A stretch of 64,000 nt of DNA from Arabidopsis thaliana (Eukaryota > Streptophyta > Magnoliopsida > Brassicales > Brassicaceae): positions 27,699,971 through 27,763,970 of the forward strand of contig NC_003070.9 in assembly GCF_000001735.4 (NCBI RefSeq), given 5' to 3'. Position numbers and translations under genes: made by a program. Position 1 is the first letter of the stretch. Each line of letters starts with the position of its first letter. Below the pieces are notes generated by a model. It made no database searches, had not been told where the DNA came from, and worked only from the letters and a program-made list of their open reading frames with translations. Of the stretch, positions 52,536-64,000 are shown in pieces.

Positions 52536-55238
52536 TTAAAATCCCATAACACTATGAGCAAAATATAACAACTTATCCAAAGTACTACCATCGAACTTCC
52601 TAGCGAACAAGTAACATTTCTCGCTCTTCTTCCCATTATACACACACCCTTGTTCTCTATTCCTCACCCTCCGCAGAAACTCCCCTGTCACCGACCGCCT
52701 TGTGTACTTCCTCGGATGTGGACCTCTCCGTGACCAATCCGTCCACGTTAGTGACCGGTTCGCATTCTTCCCCGGAAACATGGCGTGGACAAATGTTGAC
52801 AAGTAATGCTCGTCGGCATAACAATTCCAAAGGCAATATTTCTCGAACACAGGAAAGTAAGTTGTGTCCGATACTACGGCTAAAGCTACCTCACGGTCTA
52901 TCTCGAACCACTGAGAGCCTTTTCGCCAGTTGGTGCGGCTGATGACTGGTGACATACGGCGGTTGTAGCGGCCGCGACCTGCTGGTCCGGGAAGGTCGTA
53001 GACGTCGACGTAGGAGTGTTGCGAGTTTATGAGGTAAGAGTAAATGGTGGAGAAGTTAAAGAGAGGAATGTCCGATTCCGAGAGGAGGACGAAGCGGTGG
53101 TTTCCGGCGTCAAGCAGAGCATTTGCCAGTAGCCGTCGCTCAGCCGCCACCATGCTCACCATTCCCCATCCCACTTCCTTCAAAAACACAACGAGATCCT
53201 CGTACATGAGTCGTGATATTTTTATTAATTAACAACTTAGTTGATTAATTTAAAATTCATGTCGGTACGTATGTATAATAGACTACTCAACGATTTTATA
53301 TTTATATAGTATTTCATGATATTGATATCTTTAGAAAGGGAAATTAAGAGTCATACGTAGACATGTACGAAAGGCACTAAAATTCAACTTTTTTAACCAT
53401 ATTATTAAATGGCTAACTAGCTATAGGTGTTACCCAGAACGGCCAGACATCAGGTGATTCAAGACAGAAAAAAATATTAGCCAAATAAAATAATTGATTT
53501 ATAGGAAGAAACTAAAAAACTTCTTTAACCCTCCACCATTAACCTTTTAAATGAAGCATTTACCGACAAAGTTTTTGGTTTTATTTTCTTAAAATATAGC
53601 CTAGTCTCTTAAATTGATAAAACTATACTAGTGTCCCCAAACCCATGATTGGTCTAGTAGACTTTGTGGTCTTTACACACCCTATGCGTGGAATTAGATT
53701 TTATTTTAAACCCAATTGAAAAAAATGTCTAGTATGATCTTCAAGTGATCGAGCATTCGTGTCTTAGTTGAATGACGATGATAAGTAAGAGATATTATTA
53801 TATCTTAGAAAAACAAATGCATAAATAAAGTCATCTCGACTTTTCTAATATCTTCGACAAGCGATTTTTGTTTTTTTATAATTCACCTTTCTCTTATAAA
53901 AAAAGAAGGTATAAATATATAGCCGGTTTGAAACGTATTTAGGGAATAAAAAAGGATACGGATCTACGTTTTTCTTTGAACTAGTATACTATACCTTGAA
54001 CATTACGTACTATTATACTTGTCCTTTGTTTCGTAATCATAATTTAAAATGCTAAGACATGACTAGTTGAAAATAATCATAATAATATGAATAATAATTA
54101 AACACTGTCGTTAATTTTGTCATACCCTCCTAAGTATACTTTTATGCAGCACCACTAGTTTTCAAAGTAGATTATACTGTATATGTTTTTCTTTACAACT
54201 ACTAGGTTATATGTCGTAGTAGCTTTTTTGGTCGACATGTATGTGTAGTGTAGGTAATATTTATAAGACGACGTGCGACTTTATTTTGGCTGATTAATCC
54301 GTAAGAAAACAACTAATTTATATTATTAAAAAAATTATAAACACTGTTTTGGTACTCCCTTTTTGGAGTATATATACTCTACGTTAACTAATTTTCAAAG
54401 TAAATTATATATATATTTTTATAAAAAATCCCAAAAACATATGGATGTAAGTATAAATATCTAAATTCTAGTATATTATCTAGGCTGAATAACCCGAATA
54501 TCGCAAATATATCTTTAAATATCTATATCAAGATTATCTAGGCTAATTAAGTTTATCTATGAAGAATTCGACTATATCAATTATATAATCTGAGGGGAAT
54601 TAATGAGGAAATTGACTACTGACCTTGCTTGGAATCCTCCGGCGATAAAACGGCGAAGTTTCGGGCGTATGATCGTCAAAGTAAAAAGGGTCACTCGTAT
54701 GAATGTAAATAGAGAAAAGACCTTCATGGCCTTTGAAAAATCTCTCCCACAGTTTAGCCAAAGGAAGCTTCCCTCTCGTCAGGAACATAAACGCCGCTTT
54801 CTTTGTCATCTTCAACGTCTTTTCTTGAATCTTCGAAGCACGTAGCAAGAGTTCCTCCTCCGTCATGTTATGCACCACGTTCTCCGGCATCATCAGATAA
54901 TGACCCTTTTGCCCTACTTCATGGTCATCATCATTAGTCGCAACAACCGTATCATTCAAGGGAACGACTATTTCTGGCTGCGGTTGAAGCGGTGGTGTAG
55001 AGAAGGATGATGGGGAGAGTGAAGATAGACGAAAGAGTTGAGGATTGAAAGAGACGTTTCTTATATGGACGTTGAGTATGAAGCCGAGTCCGAATCCGAA
55101 ACCGATAAGAAACGAATACAAGACGAGGTTTTGGAAGAATCTATGAGATCTTAATATCTTGGATATGACGATTTGGTGAAGTTGATGACGACTTTCTTGT
55201 TGAAGAGAGTCTTCTTGCGTTTCTTGGCTCTTTTTCAT
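52536..55238 (-). CDS. GT14 (DUF266) glycosyltransferase, Golgi type II membrane protein
   Basis: Two exons, 55238-54624 and 53177-52536, give 418 residues. The intron of 1446 bp is unusually long. A short cytosolic N-terminus is followed by one membrane anchor at about residues 34-57 (FQNLVLYSFLIGFGFGLGFI), as in Golgi type II enzymes, then a variable stem. The catalytic part has the family motifs FMFLTRGKLPLAKLWERFFKG, FSIYIHTSDPF, GMVSMVAAERRLLANAL, LLSESDIPLFNF, NWRKGSQWFEIDR and the acidic DEHYLST. GT14 enzymes add sugars to glycoproteins or wall polymers such as arabinogalactan; the donor and acceptor here are unknown. TATATAA on the minus strand at 55283-55289 is a likely TATA box. Recalled locus: At1g73810. 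Confidence 0.92.
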
Positions 55239-55769
55239 TATTTTGTGAGTCTGCTGAAACTAACAATTAGAACCGTGGGACGTTATATAGTCAAGGTTAT
55301 GAATTTTAAAGAGACTTTTCGTCATTGGGTGTCTTTAAATATCTGATCTCACGGGCTTTGGATTTAACTAGAAACATTGAATTGACTTGTACAGGATTTT
55401 AGGGGTAGGGTTAATTCAATTGGTACACGACTTGGGTTTTATATAAACACGTTAACTTAGATTGTGACATTAAACATGAAGTAATGCTTGGTTAAGACAT
55501 GTCGTGTGTCACCTATCTTTTATATTTTTATTACTTTTTTTGACAAGGCTCTGTTTCAACTTTCAAGTAATGAGAAACAACACAAGAGAATGTGTTTGGA
55601 AGACGAATTCTCAGTTTCTAACATGCAATTTCTTCTACACTCTCAAGTATTTAACCCTAAAACATATAAAACCGATGAACTAAAAATAATTTGTTCAACA
55701 TCTCAAGACTGGGGTCACAGAAGAACACTCTACATAATCTGACCGTTAATGCGACTGATGATGGTATCT
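55239..55769. other. GT14 promoter and Ssu72 3' flank
   Basis: Spacer between two genes on the minus strand. TATATAA at 55283-55289 serves the GT14 gene. Nothing else was seen. Confidence 0.55.
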
Positions 55770-57188
55770 TCAGTAGAATGAGATGCTGTAGACCAGTTTC
55801 CGCCTGTGTTGTTTTTCAAAACCCGCAACAATGTCATCGATCGTATCTTCCCATGTTTCATTCCCTTCAATCTCTTGACAGAGTTCCAAGGCAAGTCGGC
55901 CACCTATAGCTGCTTCTTCGTGGTTATCTTTAACCTCCAAGTTCATCACAAGTATTGTTTTCGTAAGTGATTGTTCTCTGTTGTTGAGATCTGCAGATTG
56001 GGGACAAATCTAACTTGATGAGATAAAGATATTAAGACACAGGAATGTTTCACGCAGCAAGAAAACCGACAGTTCTATCAAACCATGATTGCAATCGGGT
56101 TTTCAGCTAACAATTACAGCAAGGTAAAAAAGTAAACTAAGTTACAGGAAACGGCAATCACTAAGCAGAACTTTTGAGTTTCACATGACTTAGACTTCAT
56201 CAATTCACATATGTAAACATCTAACCTAACTAGTTTAACATAATTTACCAAATGAGAAGATTGTTCGGAAACAATGCATGTAGAAGATCAAAGTGTCAAC
56301 ATTTCGATTTTCTTCAAATGGGATAAGTTGATGAACAAATCTACTGATACCAGGATTTTTTTCTTCCAATGTTATAAGAGTTTGTGATCAATATGTACGT
56401 AGTGAGCAATCAGGATGAAGCAATTTTCAAACAAAGTATCTAACTGTAAAATAGGGAGGATTTTTCAATTACCTTCAAGGACTGAATCGAAAACCTTTTC
56501 TTCAAAAGTCATAACCACATCAAACACACCATCACCAGCATTATCTTGCCATCTTTGAGGAGCAAGTTTCACGGATAAATTCCTCTTAATCATCTGCAAA
56601 ATACCATTCCGCTTGTATCTGATGAAAACAGTTAAGTGCATCAAACTTCAAGCTTACAAATCTCCCTATACAACCCAATGAACATGCTTCACAATAGCTA
56701 CAAGCAAGAAATTTCGTATATTTACTAAAACGCACACACTTTTTCTTCAGTCATTTGGAGAGAAGAAAACATACTTTTTCCCAGAATCAATACCTTAAAT
56801 CAAACCAAGAAACTTAAATGTGAATTAGGAAACAATTTCAAGGAGACTAAGAAAGTAAGCAAATTATCGAATTAGAAGGAGACTGAGACTGATTCAGTGA
56901 CCAAAGCAAACTTAGGGATTCGAAAAATCATGATCCGTAAGCAACAAAAGAAAGGAACGGATTAAGAGGATACAGTTCAGGATCTTTGCGCCTGAGCTCA
57001 TCGAACATCTGCTTGTAAGGAGTTCCAAAGTCGTAAACGTTTGGCTCTCTCAGAGATGGTCCAGGTAGTTTTACATGTGACCCAGTCCCGTACGAAGCAA
57101 CGTCGAGTCCTTGTCTCTTAAGAAGAGCGTGAGCTTCCATGCTCCGGTTCTGATTCGACGAACAAACCATTGCGTACCGGAACCTCAT
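55770..57188 (-). CDS. Ssu72-type RNA polymerase II CTD phosphatase
   Basis: Three exons, 57188-56974, 56618-56473 and 55990-55770, join in frame to 193 residues, the normal Ssu72 size. The catalytic signature C9-SSNQN-R15-S16 lies at the start of the protein after MRFRYAMV, as in all Ssu72 proteins. The expected general-acid Asp is in the loop VYDFGTPY, and VVMTFEEKVFDSVLEDL and AAIGGRLALELCQEIE are conserved helices. Ssu72 removes phosphate from Ser5 of the polymerase II tail with a cis-proline preference and takes part in 3' end processing. Introns 1 and 2 are 355 and 482 bp. Only the first exon forms a long frame; the other two were found by splice-site matching. Recalled locus: At1g73820. 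Confidence 0.93.
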
Positions 57189-57395
57189 CGGCGGCGTCGA
57201 AGAAATCTGTGATTTTTTCCCGGCGACTGTGACGGTTTCACAAGTTAAAAGTCGATTTCAGAGATTTTTAATAATGCGACGGATTGAATTGGGCCTGAAA
57301 CTGATCATGGGCCGGACTAAGAGATCGAATATTTTTTTTCATTTTTGCTTTTATTGACCCACGAAAATTGTTTGGTTTTACATTTAAGCTACTAA
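57189..57395. other. Ssu72 promoter
   Basis: The 5' flank of the minus-strand Ssu72 gene. GGGCCT at 57291-57296 and GGGCCG near 57310 on the plus strand are partial matches to site II elements. Confidence 0.4.
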
Positions 57396-57677
57396 TCAAC
57401 ATCACAAGAGAGGACTACCTACCAATCAACATCACAACAGAGACGATTGCCTAAACCGGGTCGGCCTGGACTCCAAGGTCGTAGAGGAGGCGGCTATACA
57501 AGTACCGGGACCGGTACAGGAGCCGGTTCAAGAACTTTTGGATTAAACGGAAGCGAACCAAACAGTTTTAAGAGTAGAAGAAGTAGTGGACGTGGAGCGG
57601 CTGGACATGATGATAGCATCGTTGAGGAGTACTCGAGGAACTCCATTTCGATGTCTTCCTTCGCCGAAGGTAGATGA
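57396..57677 (+). pseudogene. Gly/Thr/Ser-rich open frame without ATG
   Basis: A frame open from 57396 to a TGA at 57675-57677 has no ATG near its start. Its composition is protein-like: RRGGGYTSTGTGTGAGSRTF, then SEPNSFKSRRSSGRGAAGHD, and DDSIVEEYSRNSISMSSFAE. GC content is well above that of the flanks. I do not recognise the family. It could be the last exon of an unannotated gene, a fragment of a duplicated gene, or an inserted sequence. A 30-bp direct repeat (57394 and 57424) lies at its start. Confidence 0.35.
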
Positions 57678-60056
57678 ATATGAAGATCAAAACATGTAAG
57701 GTCACCCATATTTACGTGTATATATATATAAAGAGACAAAGAAGAGGACCTTTTAAATTATATGTTTATGGATCGTTCGTTATATTTGAGATCTTAATAC
57801 ATAATTTGATATGAATTAGCAACAGAAGAAAATTTGTATTTTCGAAGTTTATGTTTATTTTGCGTAATCGAGTCTGATTTAGTGGAGCTGTATTAGGCAA
57901 ACCTAGGTAATATGTCTTTCAAAGTAATAATTTTTATAGGTACGATAATTTCAACTTCAAGTTCCATCTTCCTAAAGAGGAACAGCTTGGCACCAACCTA
58001 ATTACAGACTATAGGACTTTTTGTTTTCTAAGTAAAGAGATAATTAATTAATGACCATAACAAAAGTTGAACAAGCTAAGTATTATTACTAAGGAAGTTT
58101 AGTTTCACATGCAAAGAAGTCGAACTACCGGTTTTTTTTTATCAGAGTTTTCTTTAAAACCAAAACTAAGCTATGTAGTCTTATACTATGTGATATCGTT
58201 TTCCGGTTCCGTTCTATTTGTTGATTTTTTTCGATTGGGTGTATCATGTGTGTAACAAGTCAGGTACATGCCTAAAACCCATCAAACTAATAAACCTCAA
58301 AATGTATTTAAAATTGAAGACAAAACATTTTTTAGTAAAATTCTTTTGAATGTTTAGTAGTTACTACTCTTTTAGTTTTTATGGTCTCAAATTTTACAAA
58401 TTTTTTTTTTGACTTTTTCTTTCTTTTTTTTTTTTTTTTTTTTGCCATCAATTGACTTTTTCTTTCTTACAATTATGTTTTTGTTATTTGTTTTGTTTTT
58501 TTAGACCCAGTAATACACTCATGGTCGGGCCTGGTATGTTATGTAAAGTTTGATATGTAGCATACATCTTGTATTCAGTTACTGTTTTCCTCAGTTATGT
58601 CGTTTTTGGATTTCTTTCTTCAAGTTGGGGTTTGCTATTTGTTTCAGTTGTAAATCAAAAACTTTGAATTGGCTGCTATTTTTGTCCAACACTATTAGGG
58701 ACTAAAGACTCGTTCAAAATCTTATATATGTCGTCTGTTCCTAAAAAGCTTTGGAAATTCAAGGGGTTTTATTTTATCAAAAAGAATTAAAAAATCAAGG
58801 GGTTTAAAAAGATTGTCGAACAATTATTCAAAAGATTTGACCATTTATGCTTGTTATCAGCACTTCCGGTGTGTCAATTAGTTAAGTACTGTATTAAAAA
58901 TAACAATGCCTAAAGTCAAAACAACAAGTTAGATTGAGTCTTGAATGCATATGTAACTGCATGTGATTTGATCAGTTGAAAATGGTATATAGTGATAGGT
59001 CAATTTACTTAATTTGATAGGAACCTAATTGTACTATATAGTAAAATATACCAGAAAGAAAAACGTTTTCAGAAGTCTAGAGACACCAAACCAAGTTAAA
59101 ACGAACTTATATTGATTTCGACATTTTAAGTTTCAACTTAGACCACATTTTAAATTTCAAAGTAGACCTAGCTAAGTTAATTAATTATGTTTATTCAATA
59201 AACTATAAATATAGATAAATCGATCATGACATGTATTCTGCTACTAGTTTGTGGCAAGGTGGTCGATACGTCTTAATTCGGATGTAAATCTGCATAATCC
59301 ACATATTGTTTTCCAAAAAAAAAAAAAATTATAAATAGCCAACATTAATTTAGCTCGTATACTATCACATCACATTATAAGTATCATACAAAAATATTTC
59401 TTTTGTTTAACATAAATAGGTACTATTTAACTAAAAATGTTAATACTATTTGAAACCAGTGAATATCATCAATCAAACTATTCTTGAATATAATCCATAC
59501 AACTTTTTATTCTTCTTACCAAAGTGTTTAATACTAAACGGTAAAATAACTAAAACTGTATAACCAATGAAATCTTAAATCCATATAGCAAATGCAATCA
59601 ATGTACGATAATAGGATTGGATTACTCGCTCGTTGGTCACAAATCACAATAGACTAGAAGAAGAAAGCAGAAAAGGGAGCACCAATTGAAATAAAATACT
59701 TTGTTGAGGAGGTCTTAAGTAAGTACTTCCCCCTTGAGAAATAATGAAAGAAGTTTGCTTAAACAGTGCTCACTGGTCCGGCTACCAAACGTTGGCCCAC
59801 TTCTCTATTTGGATATATCTCCTGATAAATTATGTGTGACCCACTCCTATACAAAAATCCCATAACTCTCACTTTCATTGGCCCTCCTTTTTTATTTTCT
59901 CATCTTTTTGATTAACCCCACTTTTATTCCAATTTTTTTCAAAAAAATAATAATAAGAAAACTCTAGTCTATATATAAACATTGCCACTCGCTCGAAAAC
60001 AGCCACTTTCTATTTTCACCAATTTTCAAAAAAAAAATAAAAATTGAAACTCAGAA
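57678..60056. other. BEE3 upstream spacer
   Basis: About 2.4 kb of AT-rich DNA with no supported frame. T runs at 58401-58410 and 58424-58443 flank a copied TTGACTTTTTCTTTCTT unit (58409 and 58452). A 14-base A run is at 59315-59328. The last 100 bp hold the BEE3 TATA box. Confidence 0.55.
59972..59979 (+). promoter_or_regulatory. TATA box of BEE3
   Basis: TATATAAA lies 85 bp upstream of the ATG, giving an expected leader of about 55 nt. Confidence 0.65.
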
Positions 60057-61376
60057 ATGGCGAATCTCTCTTCTGATTTTCAGACATTTACAATGGATGA
60101 TCCCATAAGACAACTAGCAGAACTGAGCAACACGCTTCATCATTTCCAAACATTTCCTCCTCCTTTCTCTTCTTCTCTCGATTCTCTTTTCTTTCATAAT
60201 CAATTCCCTGATCATTTTCCCGGAAAATCTCTCGAGAATAATTTTCATCAAGGGATATTCTTCCCTTCTAATATCCAAAACAACGAAGAGTCTTCTTCAC
60301 AATTCGATACCAAGAAGAGAAAATCATTAATGGAAGCTGTTTCTACGTCGGAGAACAGTGTCTCTGATCAAACTCTCTCTACCTCTTCTGCTCAAGTTTC
60401 CATAAATGGAAATATTTCGACAAAAAATGTATTTTATTAACCTAGAAACCCTAATTTCACACACATATATTAGAGTACTCTCAGTTTCTATGAATTAATC
60501 TAACTTTGTTTTTCTCTTTTTTCTTATTGATATCACAGAATTCTTCAAGGAGAGGGAAGAGGTCGAAGAATAGAGAAGAAGAGAAAGAGAGAGAAGTTGT
60601 TCATGTTAGAGCTAGAAGAGGCCAAGCCACTGATAGCCACAGCATAGCAGAACGGGTAAAATTGATTTTCTCTATACAAATTATAGTGTACATAAATAAT
60701 ATAAATGAAAACTATGAGTAAAAAAATTAAAATTAACTTTCAGGTTCGACGAGGGAAAATAAACGAGAGATTGAAATGCTTGCAAGATATAGTCCCCGGA
60801 TGTTATAAGGTGATTATATTTTGCTTAGACTTTAAGAAAATATATTATTAGTTCTTTTATTGAATATATATTTGGTGATGCAGACAATGGGAATGGCTAC
60901 TATGCTTGATGAGATAATTAATTACGTCCAGTCCTTACAAAATCAAGTCGAGGTATAACAATAACAATTAATTTCTCTTAAGTTATAGGTCATCTAACCA
61001 ATTCCATTCGTTTCAATAATTATACTAATTTACTTTCTTTTTTATGTGAACTCAGTTTTTATCTATGAAGCTTACAGCAGCAAGTTCGTATTATGACTTT
61101 AACTCGGAGACTGATGCTGTGGAATCCATGCAGGTACAGAATCTAGAATTATAACTTTTAATTAAAATTTTCTCGTAAGACTGGTGATGTTTGCTATGAT
61201 TTATTTATTTCTTAATTTAACTATATGGTTTGATGTGATTATAATTAGATGATTTAAATATCGATTTTTAATTGGAATATTAAAATGCGCAGAAGGCAAA
61301 GGCACGTGAGGCAGTGGAGATGGGTCAAGGGAGGGATGGGAGTTCTGTCTTCCATTCATCATCGTGGACCCTTTGA
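60057..61376 (+). CDS. BEE3: BEE3 bHLH transcription factor
   Basis: Six exons: 60057-60428, 60539-60655, 60744-60809, 60884-60952, 61056-61133 and 61293-61376. They give 261 residues. The first exon encodes a Phe/Ser/Asn-rich region. The bHLH spans about 146-205: basic part VRARRGQATDSHSIAERVRR with the H158-E162-R166 pattern that reads E-boxes and G-boxes, helix 1 KINERLKCLQDIVPG, loop CYKTMGMATM, helix 2 LDEIINYVQSLQNQVEFLSM. A bipartite basic cluster (GKRSKNREEEKER) precedes it. The bHLH is split over four exons at the positions usual for this subfamily. BEE1-3 are early brassinosteroid-induced growth regulators that also act in shade and flowering; this is established for the family. The C-terminus ends FHSSSWTL. 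Confidence 0.95.
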
Positions 61377-63935
61377 CTTTTGTTTTTTGCTCTCCTTTTT
61401 TTGTCTTTCTAATTTTCTTCCTTTTTTTGGATTTAAAAAGATACTTTTAAAGATTAATTTCAAGAAATCTCGATGCCATATGATATGTATACTTGTGTAA
61501 CTTCGACATTACAAATATATATACTGCCTCGAGATTGCATTCAAAGTGGGGATACATAACGATCAAAATTTTACCGAGCAGACAAAAGTCGGAACCACAA
61601 TGAATTAGTGTCAGTCTATCCAACCATATTTTTGACATAAGTTTTAGTAAGATCCCACAATAATTTTGACAATATGATTGATTCTTAAAGTGTTTTGAAA
61701 GTTGTAGAAGCGAAGCCTCCTCATCAATCACACTTTAGAGAATAGTAATGAGGAATGTTATTTCGGCTTAGCTAGTTAAAAACTATAATACGATTAGTGT
61801 ATAATAAGTTCGAATATAAGCCTATAAGGCAGTTTATAGAAAATATAAATCATGTTGTCACGTAAATGTAGTATCAAACATTCAAACTTATTATTTTTTT
61901 GTATGAAACAAAGAAATATATATCAATGTTAGTAAAAAACAAGGAAAAATACATATAATCTCTTCAAATTTTCAAATCAGCCACAGCTGGAAAGCCTTGA
62001 ACGTCCAAAACAATAGTCATCAAATCTCAGTTTTAAGAAAAATAAAAAGAATATTTAATATTTGGAAGTGTCTACATTATATTTACAACAATATAGATTA
62101 AATTTTTGCATCAGCAACTTTGATTGAGGTCAAATAAAGACAAGCAAAGATGATAAACTTGAACAACAACTGGACTTGGACATCAGGAGCAGTGGAAGAA
62201 AATGACAAAAATACCCTTCACTTGTTACTATCGAAAGAAAGACATAATGATGTATGTCTCCGAAACGAAACACAACGACAAAGAGAGGTTTTATGCAATT
62301 TGTGAAAGAATGTGGATTGTAGACTTTGAAGGGACGTGTTTAATCGTTGAACAACCAAAGATTTTTCTTCCTTTTTTTGTGTGGACTATGTACTTATCTA
62401 AACATAGCTTTAATTTCCTTTTATTGAATGAATTATTGCATGAATGACGGTTCCATAGTTCATAGACTGTGATTGATGTTCCCAATTCATTGTAAACATG
62501 ATTGGGAAGAACATTTGTGAAACTTCTAAATATCTGTTCTTCTTTTAGCATGTAATAATACTACTAGTTTGTATTACTATTAGTGTTTCTGTTTCATCAT
62601 CAATAATATTAAATTTCATTTTCCTTTAGTCCATTTGGTCAAATTTATCCATGGCATGTGTACTCATAAATGGTCAAACTTATAAGAGAAAACTCCAAAA
62701 AGTGGAAGTGGATGATCCATGGCATGTGTTGCTCTCAAAATGGTTGTGCCTTAGTCTAGAGCTTTAAAGATGAATTAATCTCAAAATAAATTAGTCGAAA
62801 GCAGAAGATAAAACTTGAACATAGAAAAGGAAAAATTATATATAACGAGGAAAAAGAAAAAGGGGAAATAGATGCAATGTATGCATCCATGAAACTAGGG
62901 AGGACAGCTTGAAATGGACCATTACATGCCCTAAAGAAGATGGAAATATGTGGGGCTTTTTTCTTCATTTTCATCTTATTGCATATATTTTTATATAAAA
63001 AATACATCAAAATGCCTAATTTTGAATAGTTCAATTGCATAGTGGTTGATTGTTTCTAGTTCTACAGGGATATTACTTTTATTACAACATGGTCTATGAA
63101 AAAAATGATTTACCTTTTGGAAATGATCAACAAATCAATGAATCCAAACTTTCTAAGATATAAGTTTAAAGGTTCTCTTTCATGGTTAGACCTTAGAACA
63201 AATGTTTAACACATTAATCAAAAAAATGAAAAATAATTCAATATATTGTTGAAGGGGATAGTTTTGGGAAACAAATAAATATTTGGGACCAACAAGTATT
63301 CTATTAATAGATTTGGTGATCACATCATTTGGTGGCAGAGAACAAAAATGGGCAAGTTCAAGGATCCAAAAACATTGTGGGAACCACCAACCACCAAAAT
63401 TTTGGAAGTGACTCCATTTGAATGTGGAGGAGTTGTTTAGCTCCTCAAATCTCTGAAGTCTTAACACTTAAGACACTTAACCCACAAAATCTTCAATTCC
63501 ACTTTTAAGTATTCTTAATACTTTCTTAATATTTTAAGTCATATCTACTAAAACAATTGTAGTAACAGTACAGCACCAGAAACATGCAGACGATTTTATT
63601 TTTCTTAGAAAATTTATGATCAAAACATGTATGCAATTACGATTTTCTTCGCATAATTTGTTTTCCTTGGAACAACTGCAATAAAAGAGTGAAAAAAGAG
63701 TCTGCAAAACAACTGTAAGCAAGATTTCGTAACTTTGAAATTCAGGAAGAAAATTGTTACTGAACATTAAATCAAAGAGAACACATAAATTTTCTCCAGG
63801 GGATATGACCAAAGGTATTTAGTGATACCTTGAACTTTGAAAAAATCTAATTACTTTTCTTCTTTTTACAAATTATCCCAAACTTAACTCAGGCCTTACA
63901 TTCAAAGCCAAAACCTGTCTCTTCAAAGTTCTAAC
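61377..63935. other. Spacer right of BEE3, no gene seen
   Basis: About 2.6 kb, AT-rich. A 15-bp unit ATCCATGGCATGTGT occurs at 62647 and 62715. Open frames here are short, in AT-rich sequence, and do not resemble proteins. Confidence 0.55.
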
Positions 63936-64000
63936 ATGGAGGAGACCAAGCGATTATCTATGAGATTCACTGTCGGAGAATCTGTTGAAGCTGAAGGACT
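63936..64000 (+). CDS. Possible start of a gene cut by the window edge
   Basis: An ATG at 63936 opens a frame (MEETKRLSMRFTVGESVEAE) that stays open to the last base. The codon content looks protein-like and the T-rich and A-rich sequence before it could be a promoter and leader. With 21 codons, the product cannot be named. The minus strand is also open here for a short stretch, so orientation is not certain. Confidence 0.4.
   Translation, partial: MEETKRLSMRFTVGESVEAEG

Overview
The window is plant nuclear DNA. It is AT-rich, with intron-rich genes, GT-AG introns with T-rich acceptor sides, long spacers holding TATA boxes, telo-boxes and site II (TGGGCY) elements, and plant-specific protein families. 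Reconstructed proteins match Arabidopsis thaliana chromosome 1 around At1g73670-At1g73840. The locus names are recalled, not looked up. I rebuilt 17 complete protein genes exon by exon, all with closed reading frames, plus one microRNA gene. Most annotated starts are ATG codons checked in the sequence; several long open frames begin at non-ATG codons and were shortened or rejected.

Layout: MPK15 (+, 242-3198); alpha-dioxygenase 2 (-, 4251-7447); a gene-poor stretch of about 7.7 kb (7448-15142) with microsatellites, a possible hAT-type MITE, an unexplained telo-box/site II cluster and MIR159A (-, 13263-13446); CDKD;1 (+, 15143-17048); a MATE transporter (-, 17584-19660) with a decayed tandem copy beside it (-, about 20230-20875); a large intronless PPR gene (+, 21220-24195); SMU1 (+, 25089-29752); EIL3/SLIM1 (-, 30464-32393); a plastid-type MurG-like glycosyltransferase (+, 34481-36038); an alpha/beta hydrolase (+, 36689-38917); a RING-H2 protein (-, 39396-41191); a small acidic protein (+, 42245-42986); a lipid-transfer-like protein (+, 43902-44198); the MOZART1-type GIP2 (+, 45049-45252); SARD1 (-, 45791-49208); a GT14/DUF266 glycosyltransferase (-, 52536-55238); an Ssu72 phosphatase (-, 55770-57188); BEE3 (+, 60057-61376); and probably the first codons of another gene at the right edge.

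There is no operon logic. Neighbours are functionally independent, although several relate to defence and signalling (MPK15, DOX2, SARD1), RNA processing and transcription (SMU1, Ssu72, CDKD;1) or cell division (GIP2, CDKD;1).

I found no convincing undescribed system. The points most worth checking are the telo-box/site II cluster with no gene (11767-11883), a Gly/Thr/Ser-rich open frame with no ATG (57396-57677), an exon-like segment after the stop of the acidic-protein gene (43413-43494), a GC-AG intron and an ambiguous double-AG acceptor in the hydrolase gene, a palindromic TGA/W-box element in the SARD1 promoter, and the MATE pseudogene.
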